Of a stretch of 64,000 nt of DNA, positions 38,737-47,182 are shown piece after piece (positions within the stretch are counted from its first letter, which is position 1; the number at the start of each line of letters is the position of its first letter). The notes under the pieces are model-generated. The model searched no databases and was not told the origin of the DNA. It was given only the letters and a program-made list of their open reading frames with translations. Origin of the DNA: Micromonospora sp. RHAY321 (GTDB lineage Bacteria; Actinomycetota; Actinomycetes; Mycobacteriales; Micromonosporaceae). Position numbers and translations under genes: made by a program. The DNA lies in the NCBI RefSeq assembly GCF_023896955.1, contig NZ_JAMHIW010000019.1:1-64000 (forward strand). Direction: 5' to 3'.

Positions 38737-39603
38737 ATGATCGACGTGATCGCGGCTGTCCAGCCGCTGGTCGTGGGCGTGGTGCTGATCTGGTCCGCCC
38801 GCGTCAAGCTGGCCAGCCCGCACGCCGCAGCGGCCGCCAACCGGTCCGCACTCGTCCGGCTGCTCGGGCAGCACCGGGCGCTGCCCGCGTACCGGCTGCT
38901 GGGCGGCGTCGAGCTGACCCTCGGCGCGCTGCTCCTGCTGCCACCCGTGCTGCGCGCGGAGGCGCTGGCCGCGACGGGGCTGGCCGTGGCCTTCCTCGGC
39001 TACCTCGCGTACGCCCGCCGCGCCGCACCAACCTCCTCCTGCGGCTGCCTGAGCGCCCGGGCGACGCCGGTCTCCGGGCGCAGCCTGGCCCGGGCCGGGT
39101 TGCTCGCGGTGGCGGGCGGGCTGGCCCTGCTGGCCACCGGCGGTTGGCCGACCGCGGTGGCCGGGCACCCGGTGGCCGGCGGCGCCGTACTGGTCGTCGA
39201 GTTGGCCGCGGTGGTGGCGCTCTCCCCGGAACTGGACCAGGTCTGGCTGCTGCCGCTGCGCCGCCTGCGGGCCCGGCTGACGCATCCGCTGCGTGGCGGC
39301 TCCGGCGTACCGCTGCTCGCCACCGTGCAGCAACTCCAGCTCAGCGACGCCTACCGGAGGGTGGCACCGCTGCTCCGCTCCGACGTTCGGGAGCACTGGG
39401 ACGAGGGCGACTGGCGCTTCGTCGGGCACGCCGCGCGCTACCAGGGCCGGCTGGTGACGGCGGTGTTCGCCGTGCCGCTGGCCGACCGTGAGCCCGACCG
39501 GGTGCGGGTCGCCGTGGTCGACGACGCCACCGGGCAGACCCTGCTCAACCTCACCGGCGCACGGCCCGCCAGTGGTCCCCGGCTCTCCATTGCCCCGGTC
39601 TGA
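38737..39603 (+). CDS. MauE/DoxX-type redox membrane protein
   Basis: This 288-residue protein has four or five membrane helices in the first 155 residues and a soluble tail of about 120 residues. The helix layout and SSCGC (C102 and C104) fit MauE, the membrane protein needed to mature the disulfide-rich small subunit of methylamine dehydrogenase. No other mau genes are present. Next to a protein with 15 cysteines, it probably supplies oxidising power for disulfides. The soluble tail is not part of classical MauE, and its role is unknown. GAGGGGAG precedes the ATG. Confidence 0.75.
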   Translation: MIDVIAAVQPLVVGVVLIWSARVKLASPHAAAAANRSALVRLLGQHRALPAYRLLGGVELTLGALLLLPPVLRAEALAATGLAVAFLGYLAYARRAAPTSSCGCLSARATPVSGRSLARAGLLAVAGGLALLATGGWPTAVAGHPVAGGAVLVVELAAVVALSPELDQVWLLPLRRLRARLTHPLRGGSGVPLLATVQQLQLSDAYRRVAPLLRSDVREHWDEGDWRFVGHAARYQGRLVTAVFAVPLADREPDRVRVAVVDDATGQTLLNLTGARPASGPRLSIAPV

Positions 39604-39631
39604 AACCCACACCAGGAAGGCGAGGACCACG

Positions 39632-40801
39632 ATGAGGCACGCTCGACGATGGACCGGTGGCGCAGCCGCCGCCTTGCTGACGGTCACGAGCCTGATCGGG
39701 GCGGCGCCCAGCGCCGCCGCGCCGGCGGCCGACGCTCCCACGCTCACCGACGCGGTGACCGCCAAACTACTCGGCTCGGCCGAGGCACCCACCGCCCTCG
39801 CCGAACGGGACACCCGGGTCACCGTCAGCCGCACCGACGGCCGATGGGCGTTCGGCACCGCCGTCGCCCTCGCACCCCGGCAGGAGGACGCGCACCCCAC
39901 CGGGTCGATCTTCATCGCCCGTGCCGACCGGGCCGGGTGGCGGGTCGCCTTCGACGGCGAGGCCGCCTTCGCGGACCTGGCCGCCGAGTCACCCCTGGTG
40001 GCGGGACGGGAGAGGAGCGTGCTCACCACCACCCCGACCCCGATGTACGCGGGCGGGGACTACCGGACCGGGATGGCCCTGCCGTTCGCGGTGGGCCAGA
40101 CGTGGACGCTCACCAGCGGCCCGCACGGCTGGGGCGGGAGCGAGTCGCCGTACAGCTCGATCGACCTGGCCGGCGGCGACCAGGTGGTCCGCGCGGCACG
40201 GGCCGGCGCGGCGTACACGATGTGCCAGGGCTGGATCCGCGTCATCCACGACCGGGGCTACTCGACCGACTACTACCACCTGTGGAACAGCATCTCCGTC
40301 AACGGCGCCAGCGTCGGTCAGGGTGCCGCCCTGGGCAACACCGGCACGGACGTCACCTGCGGCGGCGCCGCCTACGGTCGGCACGTCCACTTCGGGCTGC
40401 GGCAGAACAGCGCGTACGTGCCGATCGCCGGTCACGACATCGGCAAGTGGGTGCTGGCCAACGGTGCCGCCGCGTACCAGGGTGGTGCTCGGCACGGGTC
40501 GGCCTGGGCCGGTGCGGGGGCGGGTCTGTACAACTACGGCGCGCTCGGCTTCACCCAGGCGGTGGTCGACGCGAACGGCGGTGGGGCACTGACCCGCCGC
40601 GCCGGCCCCGGGACGGGCTACGGATCGCTCGGCTCCCTGGGCGACGGCGCCACCGTCTCCGTCTCCTGTTCCGCCAACGGCACCGCACACACCGGCCGCT
40701 ACGGCACCACCGCGCTCTGGGACCGGCTGAGCGACGGCAGTTGGGTGTCCGACGCCTACCTGTGGACGGGTGTGAACGGTCCGATCAACGGCTGGTGCTG
40801 A
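39632..40801 (+). CDS. LasA-type (M23A) cell-wall peptidase with SH3 domain
   Basis: This 389-residue secreted protein has a signal peptide (1-30), a propeptide-like stretch (30-130), the M23 peptidase (about 140-275) and a C-terminal SH3b-like domain with two cysteines (320-389). The zinc site matches LasA/staphylolysin: H165 and D178 (H, 12 residues, then PYSSID), H216 (YYH), H251 and H253 (GRHVHFGL). Such enzymes cut Gly-Gly or other peptide bridges in peptidoglycan and can lyse other bacteria. It sits directly before an amidase gene carrying a similar SH3 domain. Confidence 0.87.
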   Translation: MRHARRWTGGAAAALLTVTSLIGAAPSAAAPAADAPTLTDAVTAKLLGSAEAPTALAERDTRVTVSRTDGRWAFGTAVALAPRQEDAHPTGSIFIARADRAGWRVAFDGEAAFADLAAESPLVAGRERSVLTTTPTPMYAGGDYRTGMALPFAVGQTWTLTSGPHGWGGSESPYSSIDLAGGDQVVRAARAGAAYTMCQGWIRVIHDRGYSTDYYHLWNSISVNGASVGQGAALGNTGTDVTCGGAAYGRHVHFGLRQNSAYVPIAGHDIGKWVLANGAAAYQGGARHGSAWAGAGAGLYNYGALGFTQAVVDANGGGALTRRAGPGTGYGSLGSLGDGATVSVSCSANGTAHTGRYGTTALWDRLSDGSWVSDAYLWTGVNGPINGWC

Positions 40802-40838
40802 CGCGCCGACCCGACCCCATCCATCGCAAGGAGTGGCA

Positions 40839-42227
40839 ATGACCGTACGAACCTCCCGCCGGGGTCGGCTCCTGCTCGGCGGACTGCTCACCCTGACCAC
40901 AGCCCTGGCCGGTTCCGCCGCCACGGGGTCGCCGGCGGCCGCCGCCCCGACCGGTACGCCGGCGTCGTCCGGCCCGCTGGCCGCCGCGTTCGACACCGCC
41001 GCCACGCGGTACGACGTCCCCCGCGACCTGCTGATGGCACTCGGGTACGCCGAGTCGCGCCTGGACCCGAAGGCCGGTACGCCCAGCGCGGGCGGCGGGT
41101 ACGGGATCATGCACCTGGCGAGCAACACGCAGGTGCACACCCTGGAGGAGGCGGCCGGCCTCACCCGCCTGACCCCGACCGTGCTGCGGGCCGAGCCTGC
41201 CGCGAACATCCTCGGGGCGGCCGCCGTGCTGCGCTCGTACGCCGACCAGGCCGGCCTCACCGCCGCGGCCCGTGACGACGTGAACGGCTGGTACGCACCG
41301 GTCGCCCGGTACGGCGGTGCCACCGACCCGTCGGTGGCGCGACTCTACGCGGACACCGTCTACGACCTGCTGCGCACCGGGTTCACCTCGGCGCGCGGCG
41401 AGGCGGTGGCCGCCCGACCGGTCGCGCCCCGGCGCGGCGGCCTGGAGCGGGCCGCCGTGCTCGGCGGGATCGGCACTCTCAGCACCGACTACGGGCCGGC
41501 CGCCTGGGCGCCGGCCAGCACCAGCAACTACACGGTGGCCAGCCGACCGGGCAGCCACCCCGTCAACCGCATCGTCATCCACATGACGCAGGGTTCGTAC
41601 GCCGGCTCCATCAGCTGGTTCCAGAACCCGGCGGCAAAGGTCAGCGCGCACTACACCTTCCGGTCCTCCGACGGGGCCGTCACCCAGTCGGTGCGAGAGA
41701 AGGACATCGCCCACCACGCCGGCAACTGGACCTACAACACCCAGTCGATCGGCATCGAGCACGAGGGGTACGTCGACAACCCCGCCTGGTTCACCGACGC
41801 GATGTACCGCGCCTCGGCGGCGCTCGCCCGCAGCCTCACCACCAGGTACGGCATCCCGAGGGACCGGGCGCACATCATCGGGCACGTCGAGGTGCCCGGC
41901 GCCACCCACACCGACCCGGGCCCGAACTGGAACTGGACCTACTACCTGCAACTGGTGAACGGAGTCACCGGCATCGGCTCCGGCACCGTCAACACCGAGT
42001 CGGCCAACCTCAACGTGCGGTCCGGGCCGGGCGCCAGCTACCCGATCGTCGGCTCGGTCGCCGACGGCGCCACGGTCTCCGTCTACTGCCAGGCGGTCGG
42101 GAGCACGGTCACCGGCCCGTACGGCACGACGAGCATCTGGAACCGGATCGGCACCAACCGCTACGTCTCCGACGCCTTCGTCCTGACCGGCTACGACGGG
42201 TACATCCCGAACGTGCCCCGCTGCTGA
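40839..42227 (+). CDS. N-acetylmuramoyl-L-alanine amidase with transglycosylase-like and SH3 domains
   Basis: This 462-residue secreted protein has a signal peptide (1-36), a lysozyme/transglycosylase-like N-domain (about 45-180, with MALGYAESRLDP giving E72), an amidase_2 domain (about 215-370) with zinc ligands H248 (IVIHMT), H357 and D359 (THTDPGP), and a C-terminal SH3 domain (about 385-462). AAGGAG precedes ATG 40839. The final domain resembles that of the peptidase at 39632 (ADGATVSVYC against GDGATVSVSC), so the two enzymes probably bind the same wall target. Confidence 0.88.
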   Translation: MTVRTSRRGRLLLGGLLTLTTALAGSAATGSPAAAAPTGTPASSGPLAAAFDTAATRYDVPRDLLMALGYAESRLDPKAGTPSAGGGYGIMHLASNTQVHTLEEAAGLTRLTPTVLRAEPAANILGAAAVLRSYADQAGLTAAARDDVNGWYAPVARYGGATDPSVARLYADTVYDLLRTGFTSARGEAVAARPVAPRRGGLERAAVLGGIGTLSTDYGPAAWAPASTSNYTVASRPGSHPVNRIVIHMTQGSYAGSISWFQNPAAKVSAHYTFRSSDGAVTQSVREKDIAHHAGNWTYNTQSIGIEHEGYVDNPAWFTDAMYRASAALARSLTTRYGIPRDRAHIIGHVEVPGATHTDPGPNWNWTYYLQLVNGVTGIGSGTVNTESANLNVRSGPGASYPIVGSVADGATVSVYCQAVGSTVTGPYGTTSIWNRIGTNRYVSDAFVLTGYDGYIPNVPRC

Positions 42228-42244
42228 CGGCGCGGCGGCCGTCA
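42225..42244. terminator. Short hairpin between convergent amidase and TetR genes
   Basis: TGACGGC (42225-42231) pairs with GCCGTCA (42238-42244). Each arm contains the stop codon of one of the two convergent genes, which are only 14 bases apart. Confidence 0.45.
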
Positions 42245-42814
42245 ACCGAAGAGCAGGTCGAGGTGGGCATCCAGCGCCGCCAAGGCCTGCTCGGCGGTGT
42301 ACTGCCCGCCCAGCAGATAGATGCCGAGCCCTTCCATGAGCGCCAGCAGCCCGGCCGCGGCCGCGGCGGCGTCGGCGTGTCGAGCGGGCAGGGCGCTGGC
42401 GACGAACTCGGTCAGCTGCGTGGTGTCCGCGCGCAGGCTGGAAGCGGCCGCCGGCCGCACCGCGGTGTAGGCGAAATACGCCAGCGCCACCCGCCCGTCG
42501 TCGCGGGTCCCCTCGTCCAGCGGCAACAGCGCGGCGATCATCGTGCGCAGCAGGAGCCGGGGGGAGGGGTCCGCGCCCAGCCGCGCCATCGCCTCGGTGA
42601 CCCGGATCTGACCGCGCTCGCGGACCACCGCCAACGCGAACGCCATCATCTCGTCCTTGGTGCGGAAGTAGTGCTGCACCATCCCGGCGGACACGCCGGC
42701 CTCGGCAGCCACGTGACGGAGGCTGACAGCCTCCAGGCCCTGGTCCGCGGCGACCCGCATCAACGCGTCCGCGATGAGGGTGCGCCGCTCCTGGTGATCG
42801 ACCTTCTTGGGCAT
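42242..42814 (-). CDS. TetR/AcrR-family regulator
   Basis: This 190-residue protein has a TetR helix-turn-helix at the N-terminus (VSLRHVAAEAGVSAGMVQHYFRTKDEM) and a helical ligand domain with ILLPLDEGTRDDGRVALAYFAY-like features of the BetI/TetR_C_6 group. It lies last in a minus-strand run behind the Rph-like enzyme and a membrane protein, with gaps of 43 and 53 bases. It is therefore the natural candidate to bind the 22-bp palindrome at 45999. Confidence 0.85.
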   Translation of the reverse strand: MPKKVDHQERRTLIADALMRVAADQGLEAVSLRHVAAEAGVSAGMVQHYFRTKDEMMAFALAVVRERGQIRVTEAMARLGADPSPRLLLRTMIAALLPLDEGTRDDGRVALAYFAYTAVRPAAASSLRADTTQLTEFVASALPARHADAAAAAAGLLALMEGLGIYLLGGQYTAEQALAALDAHLDLLFG

Positions 42815-42867
42815 GACCTCGATCGTTTCACAGTGGGTGGCCCGGACAGTCCGCCGACGGGCGGCGG

Positions 42868-43533
42868 TTACCGGCTGACGGTTCCGGGCGCGGGAGTGCC
42901 CCGCGCGCTGCGCAGGAGGCCGTCGGGGTCGTCCGCGTACAGCCGCAGCTCGTCCACCGGCTCGGACCGGCCCTTCGGCAGGTCGAAGGTCGTCGGCCGG
43001 CGCAGCAGGACGTCGATGCTCGTCTGGCTGCCGACCGAGAGGTGCAGCACCCGGCGCTCGCCCTCCTGCTCGACCTGCACCGTCTTACTGGACGGCAGCG
43101 AGCGGTAACGCTTGCGGAGGGCCTCGATGTCCGTCCACGGAATCCAGATGTCGATGCCCGAACTCACGCGGACCCGCAGGCCCCTGTCACCGACGAGGTG
43201 CGGGTGGATCTGCATGCTCGCGTAGAGACCGGCCATCCAGAGCAGACCCCAGACGCCGAGGGCGAGCACGATCCAGCGGGCCGGGCCCCACGGCACCACG
43301 TGGGTGACGATCAGGTCGAAGATCGGAATCTCCACGACCGACAGGCCGATGAAGATGCCGAGGATCGGCTTGACCACGCCCAGGTAGCCGAACGGTTCGT
43401 CGCCCGGCGCCAAGGGCAGTGGCTTGCGCCGCGCCCACACGTACAGGCTGCGCCACATCGCGGCCTCCATCTCGGCCACCCGGCGCAGCAGCGGGCCCAC
43501 CTTCACCCCGGTCGGGGCCTTCACGTCGGTCAT
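42868..43533 (-). CDS. Membrane protein with PH-like soluble domain, unknown function
   Basis: This 221-residue protein has an N-terminal helical segment, two membrane helices (about 53-75 and 82-105) and a cytosolic beta-rich C-terminal half (about 115-215: GDRGLRVRVSSGIDIWIPW and KTVQVEQEGERRVLHLSVG). It resembles membrane proteins with a bacterial PH-like domain. GAGGA precedes the start. It probably shares an operon with the Rph-like gene and TetR. Confidence 0.72.
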   Translation of the reverse strand: MTDVKAPTGVKVGPLLRRVAEMEAAMWRSLYVWARRKPLPLAPGDEPFGYLGVVKPILGIFIGLSVVEIPIFDLIVTHVVPWGPARWIVLALGVWGLLWMAGLYASMQIHPHLVGDRGLRVRVSSGIDIWIPWTDIEALRKRYRSLPSSKTVQVEQEGERRVLHLSVGSQTSIDVLLRRPTTFDLPKGRSEPVDELRLYADDPDGLLRSARGTPAPGTVSR

Positions 43534-43576
43534 GGTCGTCCTCGCGGCAATGGTCGGGCGGTCAGTGGGCGGGTGG

Positions 43577-45982
43577 TCAGTGGACGGTGACGGTTCCGGC
43601 GGCGCCGTCCACGGTGACGAGCTGACCGGTCGAGATCGTGCGGGTGGCGTCGGGCACGCAGATGACGGCCGGGATGCCGTACTCCCGGGCCACCGTCGGG
43701 CCGTGCGCCATGATCGCGCCGGTCTCGGTGACCAGTGCCCCGGCGGTGAGGAACAGCGGGGTCCAGCCGGGGTCGGTGGTCGCGGCGACCAGGACCTCGC
43801 CCGGCTCGACGTGTGCGGTGGCCGGGTCGTGGACGACCCGGGCAGGGCCGGTCACCCGGCCCGCCGACGCGCCCACGCCGGTGAGGGTGCCATCGACGGC
43901 GGGCGCCACCGGCAGTACGGCCTCGACGTCGGTGCCGTCGGACAGCAGCGCCACGGGCACCGTCCTGCGGCGCAACTCCCTGCGGTGCACCGCCCTGCGG
44001 GAGGCGATCGTGGCCCGGTGGTCGACGCTGTCGTGCACCGAGGCGTGTGCCTCGTCGAGGGTCAGGAACATGATGTCGTCGGGCTGTTCCAGCAGGCCGG
44101 CCGCGTGCAGGTCGGCGCCGATGAGCAGCAGTTGCCGGCGGGTCTCGCGCAGCGGGTACAGCCCGGCGAACTTGCCGGCCTCGCGCAGGCCGGCCAACGA
44201 CCGGGCACGGCGCAGCAGGAACCCGGCGATCGTGCCCCGTACCGGCCGCCGGCGGCGTGCCCGCCTGACCAGTTCGTCGAGCGCGGCCTCGGCCGTCGCG
44301 GCGGCCCGCTGGAAGCGCTGGTCCGGGCCCTGCCGCGGGTCGGTGACCCGCAGGTAGTTGGCGAGCGCCGCGAAGACCGGCGTCGGGTCCTCCGCCCACC
44401 GCGGCACCCCGAGGTCGACCTCGGCGACGCCGCGGTGACCGTAGGCGTCCAGGAAGCCGGCCATCCCGACGTCGGGCAGTGTCCCGCGCAGGTATCGCGC
44501 GGCCAGTTCGTCCGGCGGGGTGTCGAGCAGGAGTTGACGATGGTCGCCCGCGTTCTGGGCGAGCCGCCAGAGCGCCAGATCCATCTCGATGGTGACGTTG
44601 TGCGGCATCCCGCCCAGCACGGTGTGGATCTCATCCTGGGTCGCGACGCCCTTGAGCAACGAGGCTGGCAACGCGGCGGCGAGCATGCCCGTGACGATCG
44701 GCCACATGATCGCGTCGGCGCTGTCGTCGTCGGCGTCCCGCGCCTTTAGGAAGCGCAGGCGGTCGGCGGCGGTGCGCAGGTCGGCGGGGGCCGCCGACCG
44801 TACTCTCATCTGCTCGACGGCCTGGAACATGCGGATCCGCGCCGCGTCGGGACGGGCCAGCGCGCGCAGGATCCCCACCACCGCGCGGCCGGCGGTCCGC
44901 AGGGACGCCGCCCCCTGCGCCGCGCCGCGCTCGGCGCTGACCGTGGTCACGGCGAACCGTGGATCCCCCAGGACGTGCTGCATCACCGCCTGCGCCCGCG
45001 GGCCGAAGTCGACGGCCAGGAGCTTGACCAGCCGCTTGCGGGACGACCTGCTTCGAGCCAGGTCGGTCAGGTCGCCGTAGAGGCGACCGCCGATGTCGAC
45101 GATCTCGACCCGGACGCCGAGGGAGGCGAGCATCGCCGAGATCTGCGACCGCAGGGTCGACATGCCCATGGGGGTGACCGGTTGCAGCATGCCCTGAACG
45201 TGGCCGAACTCCAGATAGACCCGGGGGAGGGGCTTCCCGGTCTCCGGCGGAAGGGGGAACAGGCTCGTGATCGGCCGGGACTGCAACAGCCACAGCACCC
45301 CGTCGCCGTCGATCGCCCACTCCACGTCCTGCGGGGAGCCGAAGTGTCCCTGCAGCCGCTCACCGGTGGCCCGCAGCTCCGCGAGGTGCGCGGGCGTCAG
45401 GCAACCTTCGGCGTCCCGCGCGACGCCGTCGAGGACGTAGTGGTCCACGGTCGCCGCCCCGTCCACCACGGCCGTGCCGAGGCCCGGCGCGGCGTCGACG
45501 GCCATCTCGTCGCGTCGGCCGGTCAGCGGGTTGGCGGTGAACAGCACCCCGGCCACGGCGGGAGTGATCATGCGTTGGACGACGACGGCCATCCGCACCG
45601 TCGAGTGGTCGATCTCGCGGGCGTCGCGGTAGGCGGTCGCGCGAGCGCTGTGCAGCGAGTCCCAGCACTTCCCGATCGCGGCGATCAGCTCGGCGGTGCC
45701 CGTGACGTTCAGGACGGTGTCCTGCTGCCCGGCGAAGCTCGCATCCGGCAGGTCCTCCGCCGTGGCGCTGGAGCGTACGGCCACCGGGCCGGCACCGAGC
45801 CGCTCGTACGCGGCGACGATCTCCGCCTGCGGGATGACGCCGAGCCGGTGAGCCTCGGCGGTGACGCAGAATCCCTCCGGGACCCGCTCGCCTCGCCGGA
45901 TCAGCTCGCCCAGCCCGGCCGCCTTGCCGCCGACCAGGTCGACCATGTCGGCGGTGGCCTCGGACAACGCGATCACGTGCAT
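43577..45982 (-). CDS. Rifampin phosphotransferase-like / PEP-synthase-family enzyme
   Basis: This 801-residue protein has the Rph domain order. The ATP-grasp part (about 1-310) has VDLVGGKAAGLGEL, VAVRSSATAEDLPDASFAGQ and a final DVEWAIDGDGVLWLLQSRP. A middle substrate domain (about 315-700) is followed by the phosphohistidine domain, with a catalytic His in TGAIMAHGPTVAREYGIPAV. Rph transfers the ATP beta-phosphate to rifamycins. Other PEP-utilising enzymes share the fold, so the substrate is not certain. ATG 45982 is chosen because an upstream ATG (46015) lies inside the palindromic operator. It leads a three-gene minus-strand operon. Confidence 0.8.
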   Translation of the reverse strand: MHVIALSEATADMVDLVGGKAAGLGELIRRGERVPEGFCVTAEAHRLGVIPQAEIVAAYERLGAGPVAVRSSATAEDLPDASFAGQQDTVLNVTGTAELIAAIGKCWDSLHSARATAYRDAREIDHSTVRMAVVVQRMITPAVAGVLFTANPLTGRRDEMAVDAAPGLGTAVVDGAATVDHYVLDGVARDAEGCLTPAHLAELRATGERLQGHFGSPQDVEWAIDGDGVLWLLQSRPITSLFPLPPETGKPLPRVYLEFGHVQGMLQPVTPMGMSTLRSQISAMLASLGVRVEIVDIGGRLYGDLTDLARSRSSRKRLVKLLAVDFGPRAQAVMQHVLGDPRFAVTTVSAERGAAQGAASLRTAGRAVVGILRALARPDAARIRMFQAVEQMRVRSAAPADLRTAADRLRFLKARDADDDSADAIMWPIVTGMLAAALPASLLKGVATQDEIHTVLGGMPHNVTIEMDLALWRLAQNAGDHRQLLLDTPPDELAARYLRGTLPDVGMAGFLDAYGHRGVAEVDLGVPRWAEDPTPVFAALANYLRVTDPRQGPDQRFQRAAATAEAALDELVRRARRRRPVRGTIAGFLLRRARSLAGLREAGKFAGLYPLRETRRQLLLIGADLHAAGLLEQPDDIMFLTLDEAHASVHDSVDHRATIASRRAVHRRELRRRTVPVALLSDGTDVEAVLPVAPAVDGTLTGVGASAGRVTGPARVVHDPATAHVEPGEVLVAATTDPGWTPLFLTAGALVTETGAIMAHGPTVAREYGIPAVICVPDATRTISTGQLVTVDGAAGTVTVH

Positions 45983-45998
45983 GTGGGGCCTCGTCTCT

Positions 45999-46020
45999 AT
46001 GCAATGCACCTGCATTGCAT
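45999..46020. promoter_or_regulatory. 22-bp palindromic operator before the Rph-like operon
   Basis: Ten-base arms ATGCAATGCA and TGCATTGCAT flank a CC centre, a perfect inverted repeat immediately upstream of the Rph-like start. Size and symmetry suit a TetR-type dimer. It would cover the promoter or first transcribed bases. Confidence 0.7.
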
Positions 46021-46102
46021 CCCACGGTACCCGTTTGGCGATACGACTGCAATGTCACCGTCGCGGGGGCGACCCGGAGCGGAGGCGTTGCCGACGTCTG
46101 CC

Positions 46103-46759
46103 ATGCTCGGGGCGGTGACGACCGGCCACCCCACCAGAGTCCGCACCCACCGTCGCGCCCGCAGTCGCACCGCCCGCGTCCTCCTCGCGCTCGTCGCGGT
46201 CGTGGCCCTCATCGCCGTCGCCGTGGTCGTCGTGCCGATGCTGCGCCCGCCCGGCCCGCGACCGCTCTTCCAGCTTCCGGTCGCCTGCGGTGAGACGTGG
46301 CAGCTCAGCACCTACCCCGGCCACGACGACTACGACGTCGACCTGTTCCCGACCGAGGGTGAGGCGTGGGGGAGGCCCGTCCTCGCGTCCTACGCCGGCA
46401 CCGTCACCGTGGCGGGCGTCAACGGGTCGGTGGGCGGGCGTAACCCGGAGAACCCGGAGGGCCCGCGTGGTCGCGGCGGCGGTTACTGGGTCAAGATCGA
46501 CCACGGCGGCAAGTGGGAGACGCAGTACCTGCACCTGCTCGAACCGCCGCTGGTCCGGGTCGGTCAGCGGGTCGCCCAGGGCGACCAGATCGGGCGGCTC
46601 GGCAGCACCGGCAATTCCGGCGCCCCGCACCTGCACTACGAGCAGCGCCGTGGCTGGGACAAGGTCGAGACCCACTTCGACGGCGAGCCTTCGGGCATCA
46701 CCACCGACGAACGCGAACAGATCATCAAGCGCAAGAGCAACAACTGCGTGCCCGGCTGA
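46103..46759 (+). CDS. M23-family peptidase, membrane anchored
   Basis: This protein of about 218 residues has a basic N-terminus, one membrane helix (about 25-47) and an extracellular M23/LytM domain. The zinc motif is HDDYD (H then D four residues on), then DHGGKWETQYLHL and APHLHYE. The form suggests a peptidoglycan endopeptidase or an amidase activator. The exact start is unclear: ATG 46052 and GTG 46115 are in frame, and ATG 46103 has only a distant GGAGG. It is divergent from the Rph-like gene. Confidence 0.75.
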   Translation: MLGAVTTGHPTRVRTHRRARSRTARVLLALVAVVALIAVAVVVVPMLRPPGPRPLFQLPVACGETWQLSTYPGHDDYDVDLFPTEGEAWGRPVLASYAGTVTVAGVNGSVGGRNPENPEGPRGRGGGYWVKIDHGGKWETQYLHLLEPPLVRVGQRVAQGDQIGRLGSTGNSGAPHLHYEQRRGWDKVETHFDGEPSGITTDEREQIIKRKSNNCVPG

Positions 46760-46870
46760 CCGCCAGCCACCGCCTCACGCTCTTTTGTGGACGTCGGTGG
46801 CACGTTTTGCCCGGCCCGGCTCCGGGCACTGGTTCTGATGGACAGACTCAGACGCAGGGAGGAACCGGTC

Positions 46871-47101
46871 ATGACCAAGGGTGACGTCGACACGTACCAC
46901 GAGGACGGGCAGTGGAAGAACCGCCCGGAGGGCAACGAGCGAGCCAGCAGTACCCATGAGGTCAAGGCCGAGGCGCAGGCCCGTGGTCGCGAGATGGCGG
47001 CCGACCGTGGCGTCGAGCATGTGATCAAGAAGCAGGACGGCACGATCGGGGAGAAGAACACGTACCCGCGCAGCCGCGATCCGCGAGACATCGAGGGCTG
47101 A
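46871..47101 (+). CDS. DUF2188 small protein
   Basis: This 76-residue, highly charged protein has the DUF2188 pattern: an N-terminal strand HEDGQWKNRPEG, a helix THEVKAEAQARGREMAADRG and a final strand VIKKQDGTIGEKNTY. DUF2188 proteins are widespread, small and of unknown function. GGGAGGAA sits 8 bases before ATG 46871. A long hairpin terminator follows. Confidence 0.82.
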   Translation: MTKGDVDTYHEDGQWKNRPEGNERASSTHEVKAEAQARGREMAADRGVEHVIKKQDGTIGEKNTYPRSRDPRDIEG

Positions 47102-47119
47102 GCGCTTCTCGCCCACCTG

Positions 47120-47158
47120 CGGGCTGACCTCTCCGGCGACTCCGGAGAGGTCAGCCCG
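47120..47158. terminator. Bidirectional terminator between DUF2188 and DUF4331 genes
   Basis: A perfect 17-bp stem (CGGGCTGACCTCTCCGG with its complement) and a 5-base loop lie 19 bases past the DUF2188 stop, followed by TTTC. The convergent gene ends at 47183. Confidence 0.85.
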
Positions 47159-47182
47159 TTTCGGGCACGAACGGCGGCCCGA

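Noticed and set aside
37632-39603. Methylamine dehydrogenase locus
   Set aside because: The cysteine-rich protein does not align with the MauA small subunit by eye and has double-psi-barrel motifs; no large subunit or mauD, mauG or mauF is present. Only the MauE-type protein is kept.
39632-42227. Prophage lysis module
   Set aside because: The two wall hydrolases have signal peptides and no holin or phage structural genes are nearby.
45983-46015. Earlier start of the Rph-like gene at 46015
   Set aside because: It would place the first codons inside the palindromic operator and adds residues not seen at the start of the family; ATG 45982 begins directly before the conserved domain.
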